Assembly: GCA_044868295.1 (NCBI GenBank)
Contig: JBIOWF010000167.1
Coordinates: forward strand, 1 to 37,580
Source: JBIOWF01 sp044868295
GTDB taxonomy: Bacteria > Actinomycetota > Actinomycetes > Streptosporangiales > Streptosporangiaceae
DNA length: 37,580 nt
Direction of reading: 5' to 3'
Part shown: in pieces, positions 8,749 to 15,838 of the stretch
Layout: every line of letters starts with the position of its first letter
Numbering within the stretch: position 1 is the stretch's first letter
The notes under the pieces: generated by a model
The model's input: the letters and a program-made list of their open reading frames with translations, nothing else
Told to the model about the DNA's origin: nothing
Database searches by the model: none
Program-made: the position numbers and the translations under genes

Positions 8749-8830
8749 CCGTGGCCTCCCCATGACGGTGCTTACCTGTCCATGACGCGTCCGATGCGGA
8801 GCGTGCGCGAATGATCGCCACAAGAAATCA

Positions 8831-8967
8831 GTGGACCTATCGGTCCACGCGGCATATGCACGACTTGCGATGGCTGGAGAAACATGATTGGTAGCCGCAC
8901 GGCTACCGGTCGGTATCGCCGACCTGTGATTGCTACGTAGTGATTTCGATATGTAACTCTCGGTTAC
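8831..8967. promoter_or_regulatory. Cluster of five inverted repeats in the divergent intergenic region
   Basis: The 439 bases between the M48 gene (start 8748) and the PPOX gene (start 9188) hold no convincing gene. Within 137 bases there are five perfect dyads: GTGGACC/GGTCCAC with a 4-base loop (8831-8848), GGTAGCCG/CGGCTACC with a 2-base loop (8890-8907), GGTCGG/CCGACC with a 5-base loop (8908-8924), the palindrome CTACGTAG (8932-8939) and GTAAC/GTTAC with a 5-base loop (8953-8967). The genes diverge, so operators or structured leaders are more likely than terminators. Confidence 0.5.
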
Positions 8968-9187
8968 CTTCGGTTGTCGGCGGGGGCCGAGTCCTGGGCC
9001 TGGTTCGTTGTGGAGGACGGCCGGTGATCACCGCAGAGGAGCCAAACGCCTACCGCTCCATGTGCCACCTTTGCGGCTTATTGGGCCAACTCCCCGTTGC
9101 GCCAGGGACGGCGCGGGCGACGAATGAGGTAGTAGGCGGCCATATTCATGATCTTCATCCACGCCGGGCGAGTCTCTAGAGGATCTA

Positions 9188-9586
9188 ATGGGCACACTCC
9201 ACGAAGATGCGAAGGCACTGCTTCGCCAGGCCCTCTTCGCATGGGTCACCACGCTCCGCTCCGATGGGTCGTTGCACAGCACGGTGGTGTGGGTCGACGT
9301 CGACGGAGATGACGTCATCTTCAACACAGCCGTCGGCCGGGCCAAGGAGCGGCACCTGCGCGCGGATCCCCGGGTGTCGGTGAGCGTGCTCGACCCGGAT
9401 GACGCCTTCCACTACGTGAGCGTCTCGGGTAAGGCCAAGCTGGAGACCGAGGGCGCCGACGCGCGCATCGACGACCTGGCGAAGAAGTATCTCGGCGTGC
9501 AGACCTACCCGTTCCGGCAGCCAGGAGAGCAGCGGATCACCGTCCGCATCACTCCCGACAAGGTCATCTACAGCCCAGGGAGCTGA
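9188..9586 (+). CDS. PPOX-class F420-dependent (or flavin) oxidoreductase
   Basis: A 132-aa split-barrel protein of the pyridoxamine-5'-phosphate-oxidase-like (PPOX) superfamily. The start FAWVTTLRSDGSLHSTVVWVDVDGD is the typical first barrel hairpin pair, followed by NTAVGRAKERHLRADPRVSV, where family members bind the cofactor phosphate. The size and the VxTLRxDGS / RAKxRHLRxDPR layout match the actinobacterial F420-dependent subgroup (FDOR-B type), but FMN or haem use cannot be excluded from sequence. The substrate is unknown. The ATG follows AGAGGATCTA, a reasonable ribosome-binding site. Next to it are the inverted repeats described above. Confidence 0.88.
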   Translation: MGTLHEDAKALLRQALFAWVTTLRSDGSLHSTVVWVDVDGDDVIFNTAVGRAKERHLRADPRVSVSVLDPDDAFHYVSVSGKAKLETEGADARIDDLAKKYLGVQTYPFRQPGEQRITVRITPDKVIYSPGS

Positions 9587-9769
9587 CCGCCCCGGTGCCG
9601 GTGCCGCATGCGAGCTGAATTCGCTTGGAACACCTGGTGCGGAGCGATGGGGCCGATCCCGAGTCTGATGATTACGCTCGACTGCGTATTCAGCTTCCAT
9701 GCGGCGTTTTACGGGTGGGCTCGGGTGTGTTTGACTCCTCTGTGGCCGAAATGCGGGGGAGGGGTCATA

Positions 9770-11530
9770 TTGGGGGAGTTCGTTGGGATCGATCCAGGCA
9801 AGGCGTATCAGCTCATCCGGCAGATGGAGACCGCCAAAGGCATTCTCGCCGGGGTCCGCCCGCGTATGGAGGATTCCATCGCGGCGGCCGGCGCGGACTG
9901 GGCCGGAACGGCCGGCACGGCCGCGACGCACAGGGCCTGGGCGTTCTTCAACGACTCCCAGCGGGATCTGAAATGGCGGATCGGCACGATCACCCAGCTG
10001 CACCCCACGACCATGGGCGGCATGCTGACCGCGAAGCTGCCCTTCGCCACCGAAGCGCAGGCCACGGCAGCGGGCCGGATGACGGGAGCGGCGATAGCCG
10101 AGGCGTTCACGGCACACATGGCCGACGGCTCCCCGGAGAGCTGGACGAAGGTGGAGACAGCCCTGGCGGAGGCCAAAGCCGGCACCGCCGATGCGGCCTA
10201 CGCGGCGGGTCTGCTGGCCGCGATCGGCGGCCCGGCCGGTTTCCGCAACCTGTTCAGTCAGTGGATGTCGGTCAACGCCACCGGCCCGCATCGCGGACTC
10301 TCGCCCAAGGCGCTGGCCAAAGCGAAGGACTCCCTCGGCCCGTTGGCGGCGGCCTTCGCCGGCGCCGACAAAGCCGGGTGGCTCGACGGGCGCTGGCGAA
10401 GGGAACTGCTGGAGCAGGCGAACCCCGCGACCTTGTCCGCCATGCTCGTCCTCGCCCGCCAATCCGATGACTTCCTCAACCAGGCGGCGATGCGGTTGCT
10501 GCAATCGCCTTGGGCGGGTTTCCAGCCGACCTCACCGGACGCCGACTGGAACACGCACTGGCTGGTCGAAGCGTACGACGCCAACCCCGAGGCGTTGCAG
10601 AAGCTGCTGGCCAGTGAGCCGAAGGCCGCCGGACTGCTGCTGCGGCCCGAGCTGGTCAAGGGGACCAGCACGCCCGAGTTCGAGAAGCTGCTCGCCGACG
10701 TGCTGGGCAAAACGCTGAACAAGGACGCGGGCGACCCCGTCACTCGCGAGATGGCCTGGTTCAACCTGGTCAACGGGCTCGGCTATGAGGGCTCGGAGAA
10801 GGTCTCCGGACACTTCGCCACGCTGCAGCACTCGCCGATCAACGTGGTGCTCGCCACGAATCTCGCCCCCTATCTCGAACAGTTCACGCTCGGCCAGGCC
10901 AGGGCGACCTCCCCGAGCTTGGGAATGAATCCCGCCTTCCCGTGGAACAGGCAGGACCCGAACGTGGCCGCCCGCTTCTTCGGCGCCCTCATGCAGGACC
11001 CGGCGGCGGTGAAGATCCTGCAGAAGCAGTTCCAGCAGTACGCCCAGGGGCTCGACATCGGCAAGGCACACCCGTTCAGCTCCGACCCGGAGGTCCGCGC
11101 CGAATACACCCGGCTCAGCGCCAAGGCCGGCGGGCTGGCCAACCTTCTGCTCGGCGGGTCGACCTACGCCGAGTTCAACGACGACGAGTTCATCGACCTC
11201 GTCAGCGACGCCGTTCTGCTCCCCGCGGATTACGCCATCAACAGCCTCCGCGTAGGCCCCGCCGTCGCCACCGCAATCGGCTTCGAAGCCAACGGCCCCA
11301 AGGACGGCGTCGCCGATCTGCTCAAGGACTATCTCGACAAGAACACCCCGGACACCGCCACAGCCGTCGCCGACGCAATAGTGACCACCGAAGTGGCCTC
11401 GGTTATCCGCTCACTTCAGCTCCACAACCAGAAGCCCCTTACCGATGAGGACAAGGACCAGCTCCTACAGGCATTCCGGGGGCGTCTCTATCCCGCGTTG
11501 GTGAAGGCGCTCGAAAACCGAGGGGGATGA
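9770..11530 (+). CDS. Large helical protein with WXG100-like N-terminus
   Basis: About 586 aa, almost entirely predicted helical, with no signal peptide and no membrane segment. The N-terminal hundred residues (GIDPGKAYQLIRQMETAKG, then GADWAGTAG and DLKWRIGTI) resemble the helical-hairpin start of large actinobacterial WXG100-superfamily proteins that are exported by ESX/type VII systems. The rest is not recognised. The frame is open upstream to 9608, but the TTG at 9770 is preferred: a GGGGGAGGGG ribosome-binding site sits a few bases before it and the upstream residues look non-coding. Its stop overlaps the start of the WXG100 gene (ATGA), so the two are translationally coupled and probably act as partners. 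It could be an ESX substrate or structural partner. Confidence 0.72.
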   Translation: MGEFVGIDPGKAYQLIRQMETAKGILAGVRPRMEDSIAAAGADWAGTAGTAATHRAWAFFNDSQRDLKWRIGTITQLHPTTMGGMLTAKLPFATEAQATAAGRMTGAAIAEAFTAHMADGSPESWTKVETALAEAKAGTADAAYAAGLLAAIGGPAGFRNLFSQWMSVNATGPHRGLSPKALAKAKDSLGPLAAAFAGADKAGWLDGRWRRELLEQANPATLSAMLVLARQSDDFLNQAAMRLLQSPWAGFQPTSPDADWNTHWLVEAYDANPEALQKLLASEPKAAGLLLRPELVKGTSTPEFEKLLADVLGKTLNKDAGDPVTREMAWFNLVNGLGYEGSEKVSGHFATLQHSPINVVLATNLAPYLEQFTLGQARATSPSLGMNPAFPWNRQDPNVAARFFGALMQDPAAVKILQKQFQQYAQGLDIGKAHPFSSDPEVRAEYTRLSAKAGGLANLLLGGSTYAEFNDDEFIDLVSDAVLLPADYAINSLRVGPAVATAIGFEANGPKDGVADLLKDYLDKNTPDTATAVADAIVTTEVASVIRSLQLHNQKPLTDEDKDQLLQAFRGRLYPALVKALENRGG

Positions 11531-11832
11531 CAATTGTGGGACTTACCCAGCGGCAGCTTCTTCAACAGGCCGAGGAGAAGGAAGCGCTGGCGGTGAGCTT
11601 CGACACCTACTCCGAGAGGCTCGACACCGTCTTCGCCGGCATCCCCGCGAGCCCCGGCGCGAGCAAGGGATTCTGGACGGGGCCCGCGGCCGATCGATAC
11701 ACCAGTCAGGCGCATCAACTCGGTCGCGGCGTCGACGAGCTCAAAGAGGCCTGTACGGCTACCGCACGCAACCTTCGTAGACGTGCCGAGCAGCTTCGAA
11801 AAGAAGCGGCCCAGGTGCCAGACGCATCCTGA
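11527..11832 (+). CDS. WXG100 family protein (ESX substrate-like)
   Basis: A 101-aa, two-helix protein. The central turn GFWTGPAADRY contains the W-x-G motif (Trp50-Thr-Gly52), flanked by amphipathic helices, and the length of about 100 aa is exactly that of the family. WXG100 proteins form helical-hairpin dimers and are exported by type VII (ESX) secretion or act as chaperone-like partners of larger substrates. The ATG is inside the stop of the preceding 586-aa gene, which suggests co-translation and a heterodimer-type relation. No ESX ATPase (EccC) lies in this window, so secretion would need machinery encoded elsewhere. The very basic third helix (RNLRRRAEQLRKEA) is a mild oddity. Confidence 0.82.
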   Translation: MTIVGLTQRQLLQQAEEKEALAVSFDTYSERLDTVFAGIPASPGASKGFWTGPAADRYTSQAHQLGRGVDELKEACTATARNLRRRAEQLRKEAAQVPDAS

Positions 11833-11838
11833 CGATCT

Positions 11839-12324
11839 CTATGCACCGGGCTTGAAACAGTCCGTCTTCCCCACGACCACAATGTTCGGCTCGGCGATCT
11901 GTGATGCGACAACGAAGGTCACACCCGACTCCGGCTTGCGCAAGACCACGACGGAGAGATTTTCAACGCGGATGTCCAGGTCATCGATGATCTTGTCGTA
12001 GCCGATTCTCTGGAGGGCGGCTCGTGCGGAGAGGGCGGCAACACCCGGAGACTGCTGGCCAGGGCGAAGGAAGTTGCCCTGGGCACGATAGAAGCGTTGG
12101 ATCTCGCCGGGGAGGCAGGAGCCGGGTTTGTCCTGTTCTGCCTTCTCGGTCGGCTGGACCTGGCCGGACTCCTTCATTTCGGCGGACGCCAGCAACGCGT
12201 TGGCGTCGGCGATGAGGCTCTTCGTCGCTGAAGCGAGAGTCGGTTTCTCCGGTTCCGACGTCGTACACGCCGTCAGTGCGGCAAGGCAGGCCATGACCAC
12301 GGCAACCCCGGGAGCGATCTTCAC
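11839..12324 (-). CDS. Small lipoprotein of unknown function
   Basis: A 161-aa protein with a lipoprotein signal: a Lys, a hydrophobic stretch VAVVMACLA and the lipobox LTAC, giving a lipid-anchored mature protein of about 140 aa. The mature part has a charged helical region followed by beta-strands (ENLSVVVLRKPES, TFVVASQIAEP) and one pair of Cys (GSCLP and TDCFK) likely to form a disulphide. The start GTG at 12324 is preferred to longer versions because the signal peptide begins there and TAGGGT, a possible -10, lies 7 bases upstream (leaderless). Its stop is 6 bases from the stop of the convergent WXG100 gene. A link with the WXG pair is possible but unproven. Confidence 0.8.
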   Translation of the reverse strand: MKIAPGVAVVMACLAALTACTTSEPEKPTLASATKSLIADANALLASAEMKESGQVQPTEKAEQDKPGSCLPGEIQRFYRAQGNFLRPGQQSPGVAALSARAALQRIGYDKIIDDLDIRVENLSVVVLRKPESGVTFVVASQIAEPNIVVVGKTDCFKPGA

Positions 12325-12455
12325 TGTTCGGACCCTACCGAACCTCCTGCCACGCCGTACAGGATCCCGCACTCTCGAGGGAAGGGGGCGACCATGCCAA
12401 CGCTTCCGCTTTCACTTCCGACAGTGTGTCTTTCCGCAGTGGCTTTCCGCGCCAT

Positions 12456-12485
12456 GACATCGGCGTCCTCGACGACGCCGATGTC
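12456..12485 (-). terminator. Strong 12-bp stem-loop after the beta-trefoil gene
   Basis: GACATCGGCGTC and GACGCCGATGTC are perfect reverse complements separated by 6 bases, 64 bases beyond the stop of the secreted beta-trefoil gene on the minus strand. There is no U-tract, as is common for actinobacterial terminators. It also shields the lipoprotein promoter from read-through. Confidence 0.6.
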
Positions 12486-12548
12486 GGGCTCAACGATGGC
12501 GACACTCGGGCAGAGGGCTCCTACGACGAGCCATGGGCCGAATGGCGA

Positions 12549-13145
12549 TCAGATGCCGCAGGTGACCCGGAACTTCTCCCAGGCGCGTACCACCGTCGCG
12601 TCCGAATGGATGGTGTCGGTGGTCCGGCCGCCGCCGCCCACGGCGGTGAGATAGTGCCCGTCGATCGTCCGGATGGCGTACACGCCGTTGCCCTGAGAAA
12701 CGAACGAGAATTTCTCCCAGGCCAGCAGGTTCGTCGCGTCTGAATGAATCACGTCGGTAATGCGGCCGCCGCCGCCCACGGCAGTGAGGTAGTGGCCGTT
12801 GCTGGTCCTGATTCCGTAGTGGATGTTGGGGCTTCCGTCTCCCGAATCGATGAGCGTGAATTTCTCCCATGATCCGATTCTTGTCGCGTCGGTGTGGATC
12901 ACGTCCGTCGTGCGCCCACCGGCGCCGACCGCCGTGACGTAGTTTCCGGTGTTGAAGGTCCGGAAGGCGCAGGTGATCGGGGCGACGGCGGCCTTTGAAC
13001 CAGCCCCGGAATCACGGGACACGGCGGGGCCCGGTGAGGGTTCGGCCGCGCTCGCCGACGCGATGCCGGGCAGGCTCAGCCCGGCGATCCCGATAGCGGC
13101 GACCGCAATTCCGGCAGCCTGCCCGAGCTTGTTTTTGATGTTCAT
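12549..13145 (-). CDS. Secreted beta-trefoil (fascin-like) repeat protein
   Basis: A 198-aa protein with a Sec signal peptide (basic MNIKNK, hydrophobic core, ASASA-A cleavage region near residue 34). The mature part has three copies of a unit of about 45 residues, each with a Y(V/L)TAVGxGGR strand, a TDxIHxDAT turn and a xxWEKF end (starting near residues 68, 117 and 161). Three pseudo-symmetric units with a Trp-Glu-Lys-Phe end are what a beta-trefoil of the fascin/actin-crosslinking-like type shows. Such secreted modules often bind carbohydrate or cell surfaces, but the ligand is unknown. Cys near 59 and near the C-terminus could close the barrel. GGGGAAACG upstream of the ATG serves as a ribosome-binding site. 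Confidence 0.85.
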   Translation of the reverse strand: MNIKNKLGQAAGIAVAAIGIAGLSLPGIASASAAEPSPGPAVSRDSGAGSKAAVAPITCAFRTFNTGNYVTAVGAGGRTTDVIHTDATRIGSWEKFTLIDSGDGSPNIHYGIRTSNGHYLTAVGGGGRITDVIHSDATNLLAWEKFSFVSQGNGVYAIRTIDGHYLTAVGGGGRTTDTIHSDATVVRAWEKFRVTCGI

Positions 13146-13215
13146 ACGTTTCCCCTTGTCCAGCTGTCAGTTCCGGACGCGAGACGTTCGCGTCCGGACC
13201 CCTCAACCATTAGGG

Positions 13216-13247
13216 CGTTCCAAGCCGTTCCAAGCCGTTCCAGAACG
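13216..13247. repeat. Phased 10-bp direct repeats upstream of the beta-trefoil gene
   Basis: CGTTCCAAGC occurs twice in tandem, followed by a third partial copy that ends as the dyad CGTTC-CA-GAACG. The unit equals one helical turn, so the copies face the same side of the DNA, and the block lies about 70-100 bases upstream of the start at 13145. This suggests a regulator-binding site. The surrounding 268 bases have no gene I can support. Confidence 0.45.
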
Positions 13248-13413
13248 TATGAGCATTGTTCGCGACAACCGGGATATGGCCGGCAATAGCGTTTGGTTAT
13301 TAAGTGGTGCGCCTACGGAAGAGGTTCGAGGGGTGATCAAGAGGGTTCTGCTCGGACGGGGCCCTGGGCAGGCGGAAGCCCGGCTTGTGTCCGGCTGGGG
13401 TGGGGATCGAGCG

Positions 13414-13914
13414 CTATTCGTGCGGGACAGCCGTGGTCGGGCGGACCCACTGGGGGTCCCGGTAGAGGACCACGGAGGTGCCGTGCAGCAGCCGGTCCGG
13501 TGCCGAGATCATGACGAGGTCGCCGGTGGCCTCCAGTTGGCGGAGGAGGTCGCGCACGCGCGGACCCACGGGAAGCCGGCCGGCCGGCAGAGCCAGCGTC
13601 GCGCGGACCGTGTCCGCCATCTCGGACAGCCGGAACGGGCCGCTGAACTGGTTGATCAGCGTCCGGACAAGACCGATGGTGATCGTCTCCTCGGCCTGGC
13701 TGTACGCGAGCTGCCAGACGAGTTGCGGCCCGCGGCGACCGGTCCCGGCGCAGGCCGGGCAGCGCCGTACGAATCCCGGGACGATCTCCTCGCTCGCCGA
13801 TCCGAGGCATGCCGAGCACTGGTTGGCTTCCATGGCGTGGAGTTCCGCCGCGACCCGGTCGGGCAGGGGAAGCCCGCAGGAGCATCGATACGAGCGAAAC
13901 GCACCTTCGACCAC
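13414..13914 (-). CDS. Cys-rich zinc-ribbon protein with winged-helix-like C-terminus
   Basis: A 166-aa protein. The first third has three Cys pairs: CSC, CSACLG and CPACAG, spaced like a double zinc ribbon or DnaJ-type zinc finger. The remainder has helices and a beta-hairpin (SEMADTVRATL, VRDLLRQLEATGDLV, GTSVVLYRD) resembling a winged helix. I do not recognise the family; a DNA- or RNA-binding role is plausible. The GTG at 13914 has no Shine-Dalgarno. The same frame continues upstream through one amber codon (13933-13935) to an ATG at 13977, giving an acidic N-terminus. So this may be the main part of a longer gene with a nonsense mutation; see the next entry. Confidence 0.68.
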   Translation of the reverse strand: MVEGAFRSYRCSCGLPLPDRVAAELHAMEANQCSACLGSASEEIVPGFVRRCPACAGTGRRGPQLVWQLAYSQAEETITIGLVRTLINQFSGPFRLSEMADTVRATLALPAGRLPVGPRVRDLLRQLEATGDLVMISAPDRLLHGTSVVLYRDPQWVRPTTAVPHE

Positions 13915-13932
13915 CAGCAGCTCGTCGGCGTC

Positions 13933-13977
13933 CTAGGGGATCTCATCCCACTCTTCGGCTATCTCATGCTTGGTCAT
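13933..13977 (-). other. 14-codon upstream ORF in frame with the zinc-ribbon gene, ending in TAG
   Basis: ATG at 13977 opens MTKHEIAEEWDEIP and then TAG. The sequence after TAG continues in the same frame as DADELLVVEG into the zinc-ribbon gene. TAGAGT (TANNNT) lies 8 bases before the ATG and could be a -10. Either this was the true N-terminus, now cut by an amber codon, or it is a leader peptide. Confidence 0.4.
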
Positions 13978-14221
13978 CGTTTCTGACTCTACAGCCACTC
14001 TTTCAGCTTGATCAGAGGGCCCGGTCAGGACGGCCGGAGACCCTGCGCCCCAAGCGGCCGGGCCCCTGCGGAAGCACACGCCGAGTGCCCGGCATGGATT
14101 GGTGGTGCGGCGCTGGCTAGTGTTCGACAGTGGCGGCATCCGGTCGGGGATCCGGCCGATACCGCTCCGCGTCAACGACTACCGTGACCCGTCGCCTCAC
14201 ACCTGTCCAAGGAGGAGCGAT

Positions 14222-15739
14222 ATGCTCGACTTCGTCGGCGCCGTCGACCAGGGTACGACGAGCACCCGCTTCATGATCTTCGATCATGGTGGCAACGAGA
14301 TCGCCCGGCACCAGTTGGAGCATGAGCAGATCCTGCCCGAGGCCGGCTGGGTCGAGCACAACCCCACCGAGATCTGGGAGCGCACCCGCGCGGTGATCGA
14401 GACCGCGATGCGCAAGGCGAATCTCGTCGCCTCCGATCTGGCCGCGCTGGGGGTCACCAACCAGCGGGAGACCACGGTGGTGTGGAACCGGGTCACCGGC
14501 CGGCCGTACTACAACGCCATCGTGTGGCAGGACACCAGGACCGACCGCATCGCCTCCACGCTGGACCGGGACGGCCGGGGCGACGTCATCCGCGGCAGGG
14601 CCGGTCTGCCCCCGGCGACGTACTTCTCCGGAGGAAAGATCCAGTGGATCCTGGAGAACGTCGAGGGAGTGCGCGAGGCGGCCGAGGCCGGGGAGGCGAT
14701 CTTCGGCAACACCGACACGTGGCTGCTGTGGAACCTCACCGGCGGCGTCGACGGGGGAGCGCATGTCACCGATCCGACCAACGCGAGCCGCACCATGCTC
14801 ATGGATCTGGAGACGCTGGACTGGGACGACGAGTTGTTGTCGTTCTTCGGCGTTCCGCGCCGGATGATGCCGCGGATCCAGCCCTCGTCCCACCCGGGCC
14901 TGTACGGCGTGACCCGGCGGAGCGGGCCGCTCGGCGGCGAAGTCCCCCTGTCGGGCGACCTCGGAGACCAGCAGGCGGCGACCGTCGGGCAGGTGTGCTT
15001 CGCTCCAGGCGAGGCCAAGAACACCTACGGCACGGGCAACTTCCTGCTGCTCAACACGGGCCCGGAGCCGGTCCGCTCGCGGCACGGGCTGCTCACCACG
15101 GTCTGCTACCAGTTCGGCACGGACAAGCCGGTGTACGCGCTGGAGGGCTCGATCGCCGTCACCGGGTCGGCGGTGCAGTGGCTGCGCGACCAGCTCGGCA
15201 TCATCTCCGGCGCGGCGCAGAGCGAGGCGCTCGCCCGGCAGGTGGAGGACAACGGCGGCGTCTACTTCGTGCCCGCCTTCTCCGGCCTGTTCGCGCCGTA
15301 TTGGCGGTCGGACGCCCGTGGCGCCATCGTCGGCCTGTCCCGCTACAACACGAACGCGCACCTCGCCCGGGCCACGCTGGAGTCGATCTGCTACCAGACC
15401 CGGGACGTGGTCGAGGCGATGCAGCAGGATTCCGGCGTCGTCCTCGACGTGCTCAGAGTGGACGGCGGAGTGACCGCCAACGACCTGTGCATGCAGCTCC
15501 AGGCCGACATCCTCGGTGTGCCGGTGTCCAAGCCGGTCCTCGCCGAGACCACCGCGCTCGGCGCCGCCTACGCGGCAGGGCTGGCCGTCGGTTTCTGGAC
15601 GTCGACCGAGGAGCTTCGGCGTAACTGGCACGAGAGCTCGCGCTGGCAGCCGCAGTGGTCCGACGAGCAGCGGTCGCGTGGCTATGCCGACTGGAAGAAG
15701 GCCGTCACGCGCACTCTCGACTGGGTCGACGTGGACTGA
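14222..15739 (+). CDS. glpK: Glycerol kinase
   Basis: A 505-aa FGGY-family kinase that phosphorylates glycerol to sn-glycerol-3-phosphate with ATP. Diagnostic stretches are the N-terminal phosphate loop DQGTTSTR, GVTNQRETTVVWNR (substrate and activity loop), WQDTRT, GDLGDQQAA with the catalytic Asp, and GTGNFLLLNTG. The length fits the family (about 500). The ATG at 14222 follows AAGGAGGAG at ideal spacing; a longer upstream frame is not needed. A TAGTGT at 14118-14123 may be the -10. No glpF or glpD is adjacent, so the gene works alone here. It converges on the Ser/Thr kinase gene across a tandem-repeat spacer. Confidence 0.97.
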   Translation: MLDFVGAVDQGTTSTRFMIFDHGGNEIARHQLEHEQILPEAGWVEHNPTEIWERTRAVIETAMRKANLVASDLAALGVTNQRETTVVWNRVTGRPYYNAIVWQDTRTDRIASTLDRDGRGDVIRGRAGLPPATYFSGGKIQWILENVEGVREAAEAGEAIFGNTDTWLLWNLTGGVDGGAHVTDPTNASRTMLMDLETLDWDDELLSFFGVPRRMMPRIQPSSHPGLYGVTRRSGPLGGEVPLSGDLGDQQAATVGQVCFAPGEAKNTYGTGNFLLLNTGPEPVRSRHGLLTTVCYQFGTDKPVYALEGSIAVTGSAVQWLRDQLGIISGAAQSEALARQVEDNGGVYFVPAFSGLFAPYWRSDARGAIVGLSRYNTNAHLARATLESICYQTRDVVEAMQQDSGVVLDVLRVDGGVTANDLCMQLQADILGVPVSKPVLAETTALGAAYAAGLAVGFWTSTEELRRNWHESSRWQPQWSDEQRSRGYADWKKAVTRTLDWVDVD

Positions 15740-15764
15740 CCCTCCCTCGCCGGTGCGACGGCCA

Positions 15765-15838
15765 TCAGGTCGCCAGGTCCTCAGGTCGCCAAGTTCTGAG
15801 ATCGCCAGGGTTCTGAGATCGCCAGGGTTCTCAGGGCC
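15765..15838. repeat. Imperfect 16-17-bp tandem repeat between convergent genes
   Basis: Four units and a partial fifth: two of 16 bases beginning TCAGGTCGCCA, two identical 17-base units TGAGATCGCCAGGGTTC, then TCAGGGCC. The array fills the space between glpK and the Ser/Thr kinase and runs right up to the kinase stop codon. It looks like replication-slippage expansion in a tolerant spacer; its function is unknown. Confidence 0.8.

Noticed and set aside
9608..9769. N-terminal extension of the 586-aa protein
   Set aside because: The residues do not look like coding sequence or a signal peptide, and a strong ribosome-binding site precedes the TTG at 9770.
14099..14221. Longer glycerol kinase start
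   Set aside because: Family homology begins at the ATG at 14222, which has AAGGAGGAG directly upstream.
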